Of a DNA stretch of 64,000 nt, positions 1-9,279 are shown one piece after another (position 1 is the stretch's first letter; each line of letters starts with the position of its first letter). Position numbers and translations under genes: made by a program. The DNA is from Pedobacter sp. PACM 27299 (GTDB lineage: Bacteria > Bacteroidota > Bacteroidia > Sphingobacteriales > Sphingobacteriaceae), in assembly GCF_001412655.1 (NCBI RefSeq), contig NZ_CP012996.1, positions 2,356,001 through 2,420,000 on the forward strand. Direction: 5' to 3'. Below the pieces are notes generated by a model. The model was not told where the DNA came from, searched no databases, and worked only from the letters and a program-made list of their open reading frames with translations.

Positions 1-75
1 TATATGAAAACTTACAAGATCAGTAGGATTGCTGATCGTATCAATACCTACGAAAAAATTATACCAATTCAGTAA
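1..75 (+). CDS. Possible 3' end of an upstream gene (partial)
   Basis: Frame 1 is open from the first base to a TAA at 73-75 and reads as a plausible lysine/isoleucine-rich C-terminus ending in YEKIIPIQ. It has no start inside the window other than an ATG at 4, so if real it is the tail of a gene lying to the left. Only 24 codons are visible, so no family can be assigned and chance is not excluded. Confidence 0.2.
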   Translation, partial: YMKTYKISRIADRINTYEKIIPIQ

Positions 76-291
76 AATTTAAGTTTGTAGTCCAATTAAT
101 ATTCACTGGTTTGAAAATAATTAATGAATTATTCACTTTGAGCCATTTTAATGAAGATAATTGAAAGGTGTTTATTGTGCTGATCTGCTTTATCTTAAAG
201 AAGATTTTAAGTAGCCTATCATTGGGATTGTGTAAGTATGGGGAATTGTTTGTGCAGTCATTGTGTTTGATTTTTATCAGAGTGTAAAGTA

Positions 292-312
292 GATTGTATA
301 ATTTATACAATC
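292..312. repeat. Perfect 9-bp inverted repeat (operator or hairpin)
   Basis: GATTGTATA and TATACAATC are exact reverse complements separated by ATT. Flanking TGTAAA (upstream) and TTTACA (downstream) can extend the pairing across a short internal loop. No long T-run follows directly, so it fits a palindromic operator as well as the end of an upstream transcript. Confidence 0.5.
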
Positions 313-368
313 CATTTACAACTTTTACAATCGTAATGATTTCTCAAATATTATTGTCTAGCTTTAAT

Positions 369-417
369 CTATGAAATCACCTGTTTAAGAAGTGTTTTTC
401 ATAGAACAGCTATTTTT
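369..417 (+). promoter_or_regulatory. Possible attenuator with two competing hairpins
   Basis: CTATGAAA (369-376) is complementary to TTTCATAG (397-404). Inside its loop, CTGTT (381-385) can instead pair with AACAG (405-409), which is followed within three bases by T6 (412-417). The second pairing resembles a weak intrinsic terminator and the first an antiterminator or pseudoknot partner. This is seen by eye only; no folding energy was computed. Confidence 0.3.
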
Positions 418-507
418 TAAGATGAATAGATCCAGACAATAGGCTGAACAGTTTCTAAATGAGTGGGGGTGAGATTTCTTGGATGTTTTAATTCAAAATC
501 AGCTGCT

Positions 508-527
508 GTAACTGATGTAGCGAAGCT
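508..527 (+). promoter_or_regulatory. ops-like element, copy 1 (array leader)
   Basis: The 20-mer GTAACTGATGTAGCGAAGCT differs at one base from a copy just upstream of the upxY gene (26909-26890, minus strand). It contains GTAGCG, also central to the E. coli ops element (GGCGGTAGCGTG) that recruits the NusG paralog RfaH, and can form a small TAGC-GAA-GCTA hairpin extending to 528. It lies 139 bases before the first gene of the plus-strand array, in the same orientation as transcription. Function as an UpxY loading or pause site is inference. Confidence 0.5.
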
Positions 528-666
528 ATAAGTGCCCCTGATGATTTGAATTCCACATTAAACTGTATTAACATCAAACGATTACCTCATCAATTTTTGT
601 GATGCTTTCTTGCCAGCATCAATTCCAAAATGATATTCTGATTCATTCATTATTTAAACCATCAAC

Positions 667-1959
667 ATGCTAGATTCGCGTACTAAAATTGGTATTATCG
701 GCCTCGGATATGTGGGGCTTCCCTTGGCAGTGGAATTCGCTAAGCAATATAAAGTATTGGGTTTCGATATAAATGAAGAGCGCATTTCCGAACTCAAGTC
801 AGGATATGATCATACACTTGAAATAGATACTGATTTATTGAATCAGGTGCTGACCAATACCTGTACTTCTGAAAAGGGCTTATTCTGTACTAATGACGCT
901 GAACTTCTAAAAAATTGTACCATTTTTATTGTTACCGTACCTACACCGGTAGATAAGAATAATCGCCCTAATCTGATGCCTTTAATTAATGCAAGTATCA
1001 CTGTCGGCGGCGTTCTTAAAGCAGGGGATATCGTTATTTATGAATCAACAGTTTATCCCGGCGTTACAGAAGATGAATGTGTACCGGTGCTGGCTAAAAT
1101 CTCTGGCCTTAAGTTTAATATTGATTTTTATGCAGGCTACTCTCCAGAACGGATTAATCCTGGCGACAAAAAGCATACAGTAGCAAATATTCTTAAAATA
1201 ACTTCAGGTTCCACCCCTGAAATTGCAGAAATTGTGGACCAATTGTATAAATCGATCATTACAGCAGGCACTCATAAGGCTTCCTGTATTAAGGTTGCTG
1301 AAGCGGCTAAAATTATTGAAAATGCACAGCGTGATATTAATATTGCTTTTGTGAATGAATTGGCTATGATTTTTAATCGCTTAGGCATTAATACAAATGA
1401 AGTATTAGATGCTGCCAGCACCAAATGGAACTTTTTAAATTTCAGACCAGGTCTAGTTGGGGGGCATTGCATTGGTGTAGATCCTTATTACCTGGCGCAG
1501 AAAGCTCAGGAAGTAGGATATCATCCAGAAATTATCTTAGCTGGAAGAAGGGTAAATGATGGTATGGGCGCTTACGTAGCCGATCAGCTGGTGAAACAAA
1601 TGATTCAAAAAGATACCCATATTGTTGGTGCAAAAGTGCTGGTATTGGGCTTCACATTTAAAGAGAACTGTCCGGATGTAAGAAATACTAAAGTTATTGA
1701 CATCATCAACAGGTTAAAAGAATATAATGTAGAAGTAACTGTTCATGATCCATGGGCCAATGTGGTGCATGCAAAACATGAATATGGTATTATATGTGAA
1801 AATGGGGAGTCTAAAACCAGAAAATACGATGGGATACTAGTTGCGGTCGCCCATCAGGAGTTTAAAAGTATTGAGTTGGGTAGATTATGTAAAAAGAATA
1901 CAGTGGTATATGATATTAAATCATTGCTCCCTAATGCATCAGTTGATTTCCGATTATAA
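667..1959 (+). CDS. Nucleotide-sugar dehydrogenase (WbpO/TviB type)
   Basis: Predicted cytosolic NAD-dependent 6-dehydrogenase that oxidises a UDP-hexose(amine) to the uronic acid for polysaccharide assembly. The 430-residue protein has the usual family length. It opens with the Rossmann motif GLGYVGLP (residues 12-19) and carries the active-site block [11 protein letters not shown] with the nucleophilic Cys268, followed by the C-terminal UDP-binding domain ([15 protein letters not shown]). The overall pattern is closest to the Vi-antigen TviB/VipA and WbpO group, acting on UDP-GlcNAc or UDP-GalNAc rather than UDP-Glc; the exact sugar is inference. ATG at 667 puts the NAD motif at the expected N-terminal position. 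It is the first gene of the array and the flippase begins five bases after its stop. Confidence 0.9.
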   Translation: MLDSRTKIGIIGLGYVGLPLAVEFAKQYKVLGFDINEERISELKSGYDHTLEIDTDLLNQVLTNTCTSEKGLFCTNDAELLKNCTIFIVTVPTPVDKNNRPNLMPLINASITVGGVLKAGDIVIYESTVYPGVTEDECVPVLAKISGLKFNIDFYAGYSPERINPGDKKHTVANILKITSGSTPEIAEIVDQLYKSIITAGTHKASCIKVAEAAKIIENAQRDINIAFVNELAMIFNRLGINTNEVLDAASTKWNFLNFRPGLVGGHCIGVDPYYLAQKAQEVGYHPEIILAGRRVNDGMGAYVADQLVKQMIQKDTHIVGAKVLVLGFTFKENCPDVRNTKVIDIINRLKEYNVEVTVHDPWANVVHAKHEYGIICENGESKTRKYDGILVAVAHQEFKSIELGRLCKKNTVVYDIKSLLPNASVDFRL

Positions 1960-1964
1960 AGGTA

Positions 1965-3413
1965 ATGGATCTACAGGGGAAAACAGTTTATGGTGTGCTT
2001 TGGTCAGTCGGACAGGAGCTAAGCTCAAAATTCATAAGCTTTTTGATCACTGTAATTCTTGCTAGAATCCTTTCTCCTGCAGAATTTGGTTTGATTGCAA
2101 TGCTCTCTATTTTTATCGTAATCGGTAACTCCCTATTGGATGGTGGACTAACCTCCTCCTTAATTAGAACCACAGAAGTCACGCAAAAAGATTGCTCTAC
2201 CGTCTTTTATTTTAACTTGATAGGCAGTGTATTGGTATATGGAATTTTGTTTTTATCCGCTCCTTTTATAGCCAGATTTTATGAACAGCCAATACTCAGT
2301 AATGTCGTTCGGGTATATGGAATCTCATTAATCATAAATGCCTTTTTTGGAATCCAGCAAACACTGCTGGTGAAGGAGATGAGGTTCAAAACAATGACTA
2401 TGATTCAGATACCATCAGTAATAGGTGGTGGAATAGTAGGCGTTTTTTTAGCTAAAATGGGATATGGAGCCTGGAGTTTAGTGTGGATGAGTCTCGTTAC
2501 TTCATTAATATCTACGATACTCCATTGGTATTGTTCTCCCTGGCGACCAGTAATGATATTTGATTCGGCCAGCTTTAAAAGCCATTTTCACTATGGCTAT
2601 AAACTTACTTTATCTAGCATGATTGATAAGTTGTATCAGAATATCTATACCATCATTATAGGTAAATTCTATATGCCGGCCCAATTGGGTTTTTATTCAA
2701 GAGCCGATTCTATTAGTCAGCTGCCAATAGGTATCATCTCCTCAGCCGTAAATAAAGTCACTTTTCCAATGTTTGTAAACCTATCACACGACAATGAGCA
2801 GTTGGTATATGTGTATCGGAAAGTAATGCTGCAGGTGTTATTCTGGATGGCACCGACTTTAATTGCCCTCTGTGTGGTGGCTGAACCCTTATTTCGATTA
2901 ATGCTGACTGATAAATGGCTTCCGGCCGTCCCATATTTTCAGATTTTATGCATCGCAGGGATCACTTATCCAATACATGCTTACAACTTAAATATTTTAA
3001 AGGTAAAAGGTCAAACTCATTTATTTTTGAGACTGGAAATGATAAAAAAGGTGTTTTGTGTAATCGGTATTCTTTGTGTATTTCCCTTTGGAATTTACGG
3101 TCTGCTTTACTTTCAATTGTTTTTCAGTTTTTTCGGCTTGTACATCAATTCAATTTATACAGTCAGGTTTATCAACTATCCTTTTGTAAAGCAAATAGTA
3201 GATATTCTACCCACTTTGTTCATTTCAGGGCTTGTAGGCATCACTTGCTTTTTTTTCGATAAGCTCCTTGTTGCTGCAAATTTTAATGATCTATTCAGAA
3301 TTATAGTTTTAGGCCTCAGTTATTTTGTGGGTTACTTTGCTGCAAGTTACCTGTTTAAATTATCTGCAATTATTGATTTTAAACAACTCATCTTAAAAAG
3401 ATTATATCAGTAA
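1965..3413 (+). CDS. Polysaccharide flippase, Wzx/MOP superfamily
   Basis: Integral membrane protein of 482 residues expected to flip undecaprenyl-linked repeat units across the inner membrane. The N-terminus reads as a WzxC-type flippase (short amphipathic start, then FISFLITVILARILSPAEFG), with about twelve to fourteen hydrophobic segments spread over the whole length, as in the MOP superfamily. It begins five bases after the dehydrogenase stop, so the two are almost certainly co-transcribed. A polymerase and an initiating transferase in the same array make a complete Wzx/Wzy pathway. Family assignment is firm; substrate is unknown. Confidence 0.88.
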   Translation: MDLQGKTVYGVLWSVGQELSSKFISFLITVILARILSPAEFGLIAMLSIFIVIGNSLLDGGLTSSLIRTTEVTQKDCSTVFYFNLIGSVLVYGILFLSAPFIARFYEQPILSNVVRVYGISLIINAFFGIQQTLLVKEMRFKTMTMIQIPSVIGGGIVGVFLAKMGYGAWSLVWMSLVTSLISTILHWYCSPWRPVMIFDSASFKSHFHYGYKLTLSSMIDKLYQNIYTIIIGKFYMPAQLGFYSRADSISQLPIGIISSAVNKVTFPMFVNLSHDNEQLVYVYRKVMLQVLFWMAPTLIALCVVAEPLFRLMLTDKWLPAVPYFQILCIAGITYPIHAYNLNILKVKGQTHLFLRLEMIKKVFCVIGILCVFPFGIYGLLYFQLFFSFFGLYINSIYTVRFINYPFVKQIVDILPTLFISGLVGITCFFFDKLLVAANFNDLFRIIVLGLSYFVGYFAASYLFKLSAIIDFKQLILKRLYQ

Positions 3414-3475
3414 AAAATCCTCAACCGAAGCCTTCGAAAGGAAAATTAATGAATTGTTGGAATTAATCACAAAAC

Positions 3476-4345
3476 ATGGAAACAAATGATCAAGAAGTTA
3501 TGGTTAGCGTGAGCTGCCTAACCTACAATCATGAGCAGTATATTGCTCAGGCAATTGAAGGGTTTCTAATGCAAAAAACAAAATTCAAATTTGAAGTTCT
3601 GGTCGGTGAGGATTGCTCAACTGATGGGACCAGGAAAATTGTAGAATTTTATCAGAAAAACTATCCTGAAATCATTAAAATGGTTACCTCTGAAAAGAAT
3701 GTAGGATTAAAAGATAATTTTAACCGAATCGTTAAACAGGCCAAAGGAAAATATATGGCAATGTGTGAAGGTGATGACTTCTGGACGGACCCTTATAAAC
3801 TTCAAAAACAAATTGATTTTTTAGAGAATAACCCGGATTATATCATCTGCTGTCATTATTCGAAAATTATTGACCAGCATGGTGAAACTCTTTATGTACA
3901 TCCAAACCCGGTAAGTCTGGAATTTGGTTATGAAGATATTTTACAAGGAAACAAAGATGAAACCTTTACCGCAACATTGATCTATAGAACCAGCCTGGAT
4001 GTAACCCACATGGGGAATCAGGACTGGTACCTTAAATGCCATGCACCAGATAAGTTCTTGAAATTATACGCTACAGCAGTTACCGGAAAGAAAATTTATG
4101 TCATGCCGGAAGTAATGAGCTGCTATAGGAAACATGTTGGCGGGGTTTGGAGCATGGTAGATCCCCAGGTCATTAGAGGCCGGATGCTCAGCGACTTTAA
4201 TGTGATCATAAAAAACTTTAAATATCCGACCTCATTAAAATGGAAACTGCTGAGGGTATATTCTAAAAACTATCTGCGCCATGACATCAGGCATTTACAG
4301 CTGAACAACGCGATTAGCACTATCAAATACCTTTTACTTTACTAA
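3476..4345 (+). CDS. Glycosyltransferase family 2
   Basis: Cytosolic GT-A fold transferase of 289 residues, predicted to add one sugar to the growing repeat unit. It opens with MVSVSCLTYNHEQYI, the typical GT2 beta-strand plus nucleotide-binding turn, continues with VLVGEDCSTDGT, and has the acidic metal/nucleotide motif CEGDDFWTDPYKLQKQ near residue 100. The C-terminal part is basic and may lie against the membrane. The donor and acceptor cannot be read from sequence. A 62-base gap separates it from the flippase. Confidence 0.88.
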   Translation: METNDQEVMVSVSCLTYNHEQYIAQAIEGFLMQKTKFKFEVLVGEDCSTDGTRKIVEFYQKNYPEIIKMVTSEKNVGLKDNFNRIVKQAKGKYMAMCEGDDFWTDPYKLQKQIDFLENNPDYIICCHYSKIIDQHGETLYVHPNPVSLEFGYEDILQGNKDETFTATLIYRTSLDVTHMGNQDWYLKCHAPDKFLKLYATAVTGKKIYVMPEVMSCYRKHVGGVWSMVDPQVIRGRMLSDFNVIIKNFKYPTSLKWKLLRVYSKNYLRHDIRHLQLNNAISTIKYLLLY

Positions 4346-4407
4346 GTAAAGGTTAAACCTATACTCGATCTCAAACAAGTAGTCCTACCGTTAACAATCG
4401 TTGTTAG

Positions 4408-5505
4408 ATGAAAAAGCTCAAACTTTTTTTTGTAATTAATTCCCTCACTGCAGGTGGTGCAGAGCGCGTGGTGACCAACCTGGCCAACTATTTTAATCAG
4501 GAAGGCTTTCCCGTGACTATGGTTTGCCTTAATTATAAAGCGCCGGTTTATAGGGTAGATCAAGGAGTTAAGCTTGTATATCTGACGAATCGGGCAAACA
4601 AAGACCACCTGTTTTATCGCTTTTGGTTCGCGATGCTGACTTTCTTTAAATTGCTGCGCCTTTTGATGAAGGAGAAACCTGGTTGTGTCATCTCTTTTAT
4701 GACCTCAGCTAATCTATGGGCAGGTTTAACCTGCAGTTTAACAGGTACTCCATTTATAGTTTCTGAGCGTACTACACCAGACAATACCATTAACAAGTTT
4801 AATTTTGCCTTGAAATGGATTTATTCCCTGATCTACAGCAAATCTAAAGCAATCGTCATACCTGCAAAAGCTATGGAGGACTGTTTGAAGAAAAATAAGT
4901 CTTTTCAAAAACTGAATAATTTTTATCTGATTAAAAACTATGTCAATGTTTTTCAACTGCCAGGTCTGGAACAGGTTCATTATAAAAAATTTATCCTCGG
5001 CGTTGGTCGACTTTCCTATGAAAAAGGCTTTGACCAGTTAATAGAGGCCTACAGTAAAATACATACTCCAGAAATTGATCTGGTTATCGCTGGCGATGGA
5101 GACGATCGTGACCTCCTGTTGGAGAAAATCAGAAGTCTTGGCCTATCTAATCAGGTGCAGTTGATTGGTGCTAAAGAGAATTTACAGGACTATTACCAGC
5201 AAGCAGAATTATTTGTACTTCCCTCCAGAAATGAAGGTTATCCGAATGCCTTAATTGAGGCGATGAGCATGGGCTGCCCTAGTATCGCGATGGATTGTGA
5301 ATTTGGGCCCGCTGAGATCATCGAAAATAGGAAAAACGGTATCCTGGTAGAAGATAAAAATATAAATATGCTGGCCGCGTCTATGTCAGAGGTTTTAAAC
5401 GACGCAGTATTTAAAAATAGGCTTTCCAAAGGCGGGAAATTAATCGGTAAAACTAACTCTCAACAAGCCATTACCTCAAAATGGCAGGACTTAATATTGA
5501 GCTAA
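4408..5505 (+). CDS. Glycosyltransferase family 4
   Basis: GT-B retaining glycosyltransferase of 365 residues. The N-terminal domain carries the acceptor-side signature LTAGGAERVVTNLA, the central part GVGRLSYEKGFDQLIEAY marks the start of the donor-binding domain, and SRNEGYPNALIEAMSMG is the EX7E nucleotide-sugar motif. It is one of four GT4 proteins in the array (others at 8092, 10219 and 16267), all diverged, suggesting different linkages rather than recent duplication. The specific sugar is unknown. Confidence 0.88.
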   Translation: MKKLKLFFVINSLTAGGAERVVTNLANYFNQEGFPVTMVCLNYKAPVYRVDQGVKLVYLTNRANKDHLFYRFWFAMLTFFKLLRLLMKEKPGCVISFMTSANLWAGLTCSLTGTPFIVSERTTPDNTINKFNFALKWIYSLIYSKSKAIVIPAKAMEDCLKKNKSFQKLNNFYLIKNYVNVFQLPGLEQVHYKKFILGVGRLSYEKGFDQLIEAYSKIHTPEIDLVIAGDGDDRDLLLEKIRSLGLSNQVQLIGAKENLQDYYQQAELFVLPSRNEGYPNALIEAMSMGCPSIAMDCEFGPAEIIENRKNGILVEDKNINMLAASMSEVLNDAVFKNRLSKGGKLIGKTNSQQAITSKWQDLILS

Positions 5506-5529
5506 ATATTTTTTCTAATCCATCTGGTT

Positions 5530-6126
5530 ATGTACGTTAAAAGAGTATTTGATGTCGTAGTTGCCTTTTTTGGGGTTTTAATGCTCCTGATTCCTTTTGT
5601 GATTGTTGCCATTTTAATTATCGCTGACTCAAAAGGAGGTGTTTTTTATAAGCAGACAAGGGTGGGAAGAGATAAGGTCAATTTTGAGTTGTTGAAGTTT
5701 AGAACCATGTATGCCAATTCTGATCAGTTGGGTTTACTAACTGTGGGCGATCACGATAAGCGAATAACAAAAATTGGATATTGGTTACGGAAGCATAAAG
5801 TTGATGAATTACCCCAGTTACTGAATGTTTTGAAGGGCGACATGAGTTTCGTAGGGCCAAGACCAGAGGTGATTAAATATGTGGAACTGTATGATTTACA
5901 GCAAGTGCAGGTGCTTTCTGTTAAACCTGGGATTACCGATTGGGCATCAATTGAGTTCTCCGAAGAAAATGAACTGCTGGCTAAATCTGTCGATCCGGAG
6001 AGTTTCTATATCAATGAGATCATCCCTTCCAAGATCATACAGAATTTAAAATATATCAATAAACATGATATCTGGGTCGACTTGACCATCATATTCCTGA
6101 CGTTAAAAAAAATAATGATCAGGTAA
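5530..6126 (+). CDS. Initiating sugar phosphotransferase (small PglC/WcaJ-like form)
   Basis: Monotopic membrane enzyme expected to transfer a sugar-1-phosphate from UDP-sugar to undecaprenyl phosphate, the first step of repeat-unit assembly. At 198 residues it is the minimal catalytic form without an N-terminal transmembrane bundle: a basic start plus one hydrophobic re-entrant helix (FDVVVAFFGVLMLLIPFVIV), then YKQTRVGRD, LLKFRTMY and VDELPQLLNVLKGDMSFVGP, all conserved in the family. A second, larger sugar transferase at 60698 belongs to a different locus. It follows the GT4 gene by 24 bases and precedes the polymerase by 16. Confidence 0.9.
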   Translation: MYVKRVFDVVVAFFGVLMLLIPFVIVAILIIADSKGGVFYKQTRVGRDKVNFELLKFRTMYANSDQLGLLTVGDHDKRITKIGYWLRKHKVDELPQLLNVLKGDMSFVGPRPEVIKYVELYDLQQVQVLSVKPGITDWASIEFSEENELLAKSVDPESFYINEIIPSKIIQNLKYINKHDIWVDLTIIFLTLKKIMIR

Positions 6127-6142
6127 TCAAAATCAATAGAAT

Positions 6143-7387
6143 ATGTTACTTAAAAAGTTAATGATCACGTTTTTTATGACATCGTACCTCTATACTTTGT
6201 CGTTCGGGATTTTCATGACTCAAATTTTCAGAATTCCGGCACCATTTGTCTTTTGCCTGCCACTGATCTTGTTTTTTAAAGAGGGAAAGCTTCCCTTTTT
6301 ATATACAAAAGAAGCGATTCTCTTCTTCTTAGCGCTATTTTTTTATGATTTTATTGGAATGGCTGATCGTCTTGCCTTTTTCGCCAGTCTCATTGTGATT
6401 TCATGCTGTATATTTTATTTTAATTTTTTCGTGGGCTATAACAGACGCAGGTTTAATCTTTCCATGGCCATATTTTATGGGCTTCTTTTTTTCTCCGCGG
6501 TGATCATGGTCCTGAATCATTTTTTGCCTGCACGGATAGATCAATTGAGAAGTACATTGCTGAACGATACTATTATGCAAAGCCCGGCAGGCTTGGCGCT
6601 AACACAGTTTAATTATGGATATCAGCTGGCAGCTTTGGTTTCATTTATGTTTGTTTTTACGCATGTATTCCGATTAAACATACTCATTAAACTCCTCGCA
6701 TTTATTATATGTGTTACCTTCATTTATCTCGGAATGAACAGATCCGTTTTTGTCACCTTTTTATGCTCTTCCTTCTTGTTCGCGGTTTTTTATTACCGGT
6801 ATAAATCCATTTTCATCATCAGCGCTGCGGTATTAATTGGTTTTGTTTCTTATGCATTTATCATCAAAGAAAACTTCGATGCCAAGAATAATATTATGGC
6901 TAAAAATGAGGGGAAGAATGCAAATTACTATAACCGGGTAGGGCTTTCAGAAGAGAATTTGAAGGTCTATGCGGATTATCCATTCGGATTGATCTTTTAT
7001 GGGAAAAACTGGGGAGAGGTGACTTATAGGAGTACAATTTTCACAAATGGATTGACCTCTCATAATGCCTACCTGATGTTTTTTACCTATTTAGGACCTT
7101 TTTTAGGATTGGGATTACTGATATTTCTTTACTACAATATCGGGAAAATATTTCTGGGTGTACTGTTCAAGATAAAGCTCAAGGAGAATGCCATGTTAAT
7201 TGGGTTATGCTTTTCTTTTTTAGGTGTATCTATCAATGCTTTTTCTCATAATGGCTGGTTGGTAAGTGCAGATGGACCTACTTTATTTTTGTATTTCAGT
7301 ATCCTCCACCTGGCTAAGATTCAGGCCTGTCAAAACGCTCAGGAACCGGATGAAATTGTAATTGATCATCAATATGTTAAAATATAA
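6143..7387 (+). CDS. Wzy-like O-antigen/EPS polymerase
   Basis: Polytopic membrane protein of 414 residues with about ten to twelve hydrophobic helices and one larger loop around residues 250-300, the arrangement of Wzy polymerases and O-antigen ligases. The sequence is poorly conserved, as is normal for this group, so the call rests on topology, length and its position between an initiating transferase and glycosyltransferases. It would join flipped repeat units in the periplasm. Its last codons overlap the next frame, and the better ATG of the following gene lies 14 bases before its stop. Confidence 0.75.
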   Translation: MLLKKLMITFFMTSYLYTLSFGIFMTQIFRIPAPFVFCLPLILFFKEGKLPFLYTKEAILFFLALFFYDFIGMADRLAFFASLIVISCCIFYFNFFVGYNRRRFNLSMAIFYGLLFFSAVIMVLNHFLPARIDQLRSTLLNDTIMQSPAGLALTQFNYGYQLAALVSFMFVFTHVFRLNILIKLLAFIICVTFIYLGMNRSVFVTFLCSSFLFAVFYYRYKSIFIISAAVLIGFVSYAFIIKENFDAKNNIMAKNEGKNANYYNRVGLSEENLKVYADYPFGLIFYGKNWGEVTYRSTIFTNGLTSHNAYLMFFTYLGPFLGLGLLIFLYYNIGKIFLGVLFKIKLKENAMLIGLCFSFLGVSINAFSHNGWLVSADGPTLFLYFSILHLAKIQACQNAQEPDEIVIDHQYVKI

Positions 7388-8075
7388 TACGGTAATCGTG
7401 GAAGATAAAAAACTCAAGGACATCGTAGACTGGGACGTTGTAAACTGGGCAAAGGCCCTGGATTATTGGGAGAAAAATGCGGACTTAAAAAACAAAGGGT
7501 ACAATTGTCTGGAGCTTGGGACGGCAAATGGTGGACTATCATTATGGCTGTCGCTCCATCAGAATAAGGTGCTGTGTACAGATCTATTGCCGCCAAAAGA
7601 AAACGCACGAAGTATTCACAAAAAATACAACTGTGATTCTAATATTGAATACGCGGCAATGGATGCCTTAAATATCCCTTTTGAAAGTCATTTCGATATT
7701 GTTGTGTTTAAATCAATTCTTGGTGGGATCAGTCAAAATGGAAAAGATGAAAACAAATTAAAAACCTTAAATGAAATACATAAAGCACTTAAGCCAGGGG
7801 GGAAGCTGTTATTCGCGGAAAATTTGGAAGCTTCACTATTTCACAAGATGCTAAGGAAGAAATACGGTACACCTGATTGGAACTATGTGCGATTGAATGA
7901 AATAGAGGAGATTTTTCAGTCCTTTAAAAATGTATCTTTTACTACTGTAGGTTTTTTTGGCTGTCTGGGTAGAAATGAAAAACAAAGAAATATTCTTGGT
8001 AGGATAGACAACCAAATTGAAAAGATGATTCCCCAAAAAATGCACTATATCATGATTGGTATCGCTTACAAATAG
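7374..8075 (+). CDS. Class I SAM-dependent methyltransferase
   Basis: Cytosolic methyltransferase of about 233 residues. Motif I is CLELGTANGGLSLWL, the acidic end of strand two is VLCTDLLPP, and the post-motif region ALKPGGKLLFAENL is typical of class I enzymes. The frame is open from a TTG at 7362, but ATG at 7374 is preferred because it gives MLKYN directly and a normal short overlap with the polymerase gene. Position in the array suggests it methylates a sugar or a lipid-linked intermediate; this is inference. About 16 bases separate it from the next glycosyltransferase. Confidence 0.8.
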   Translation: MLKYNTVIVEDKKLKDIVDWDVVNWAKALDYWEKNADLKNKGYNCLELGTANGGLSLWLSLHQNKVLCTDLLPPKENARSIHKKYNCDSNIEYAAMDALNIPFESHFDIVVFKSILGGISQNGKDENKLKTLNEIHKALKPGGKLLFAENLEASLFHKMLRKKYGTPDWNYVRLNEIEEIFQSFKNVSFTTVGFFGCLGRNEKQRNILGRIDNQIEKMIPQKMHYIMIGIAYK

Positions 8076-8091
8076 AAAATAATGTTTACTC

Positions 8092-9189
8092 ATGACTAAA
8101 ATAGCACATATTGTAGGAGATTTAGGAAGAGGCGGCGCGGAACGTTTTGTGGTTGATTTATGTAATGAACTCGCAGAGAAGGCCGAAAATGAAGTGTACT
8201 TAATCTCACTTTGTGACAATGATCCAGAAACTACTTTTGTGAATGAAATCTCTGATAAAGTAAGCTACGCTTCATTTTACAAAACACCAGGATTTAGTAT
8301 GGAAGTTTTTTTAGAATTGACCAACTGGCTGGTCGCAGAGAAAATGAATGTCGTTCATTCTCATTTAAACTCCTTAGAATATCTGCTGCTTTATAGGCTT
8401 AAAAGAACAGAAACGAAGTTTTTTCATACCATACATTCTACCGCAGAGGCGGAATGTCCAGGGCGCTTCCTGAAGTTCCTGAGAAAGAACCTCTATAAAA
8501 GAAATTTAATCAGACCAATCGTAGTTTCCAAAGATGGAAGTGAGTCCTTCCGTAAATACTATAGACTGGAAAACGAAATTATAATTGAGAATGGTAGGCC
8601 ATTTCTAAACAGAACAGCTGAGTATCCAGGATTGCTGAATAAATACAAAGGGGCGCCTAATACCTCCCTTCTTGTTCATGTTGGCAGGATCATTAAAGTA
8701 AAAAACCAACGATTACTAATTGAAGCGGTGCAGCAGTTTAATGCCGCAGAAGAACAGAAATGCAGGCTGCTGATAGTCGGCGATGTGCGTGATGAGCCAT
8801 TGCATCAAAAATTGCTGGAGCTCACAGAAGGGGATCATTACATCGAATTTCTGGGAGGAAGAGATAACATCGTGGATTACCTGAGTATCGCTGATTTCTT
8901 TTGCTTATCAAGTTTTTATGAAGGGATGCCTATTTCCTTGATTGAAGCGCTGTCTGTGGGTTGTATCTCTATTTGCACCCCTGTAGGTGGGATTAAGAAT
9001 ATGATTGACCATGAAGTTACAGGATTCTTAAGTAGGGACGAGAGGTTGGAGAGTTATTATCAGGCCATCCGGGAAGCCGTATTTTATGCTGATAAACCAA
9101 AAATAAGAGAGAATAGTAGAAATATATTCAAGTCAACCTATCATATTGGCGCTTCAGAAAAAAAACATAGCCAGACCTATAATCTATAG
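8092..9189 (+). CDS. Glycosyltransferase family 4
   Basis: GT-B transferase of 365 residues. It shows HIVGDLGRGGAERFVVDLCNEL at the N-terminus (acceptor side), LVHVGRIIKVKNQRLLIEA at the start of the C-terminal domain, and SSFYEGMPISLIEALSVG as the EX7E donor motif. It is closer in overall pattern to the transferase at 10219 than to that at 4408. Predicted to act on the cytosolic face during repeat-unit assembly; donor sugar unknown. Confidence 0.87.
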   Translation: MTKIAHIVGDLGRGGAERFVVDLCNELAEKAENEVYLISLCDNDPETTFVNEISDKVSYASFYKTPGFSMEVFLELTNWLVAEKMNVVHSHLNSLEYLLLYRLKRTETKFFHTIHSTAEAECPGRFLKFLRKNLYKRNLIRPIVVSKDGSESFRKYYRLENEIIIENGRPFLNRTAEYPGLLNKYKGAPNTSLLVHVGRIIKVKNQRLLIEAVQQFNAAEEQKCRLLIVGDVRDEPLHQKLLELTEGDHYIEFLGGRDNIVDYLSIADFFCLSSFYEGMPISLIEALSVGCISICTPVGGIKNMIDHEVTGFLSRDERLESYYQAIREAVFYADKPKIRENSRNIFKSTYHIGASEKKHSQTYNL

Positions 9190-9279
9190 TGCTGCATTCA
9201 ATATAAATCCAACGCATCAAATCATCTTAATTTTTTAATAGCTGGCGATTTCTTTGATTCCGGCTTTATCCTGATAAAT

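Larger units (their letters stand above)
76..666 (+). other. Long leader/intergenic region before the polysaccharide array
   Basis: There is no convincing gene in these 591 bases; a minus-strand 83-codon frame at 59-310 has low-complexity composition and was not accepted. The stretch holds a perfect 9-bp inverted repeat at 292-312, a second inverted repeat at 369-404 overlapping an alternative CTGTT/AACAG pairing before a T6 run, the ops-like 20-mer at 508-527, and a 7-bp hairpin at 600-621. I found no perfect TAnnTTTG promoter box here, so the transcription start of the array is unknown. The layout resembles an untranslated leader subject to attenuation. Confidence 0.55.

Noticed and set aside
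59..310. Minus-strand open frame of 83 codons
   Set aside because: Low-complexity Asn/Ile/Lys-rich translation, no start context, and it spans a structured AT-rich leader. No sign of selection for protein.
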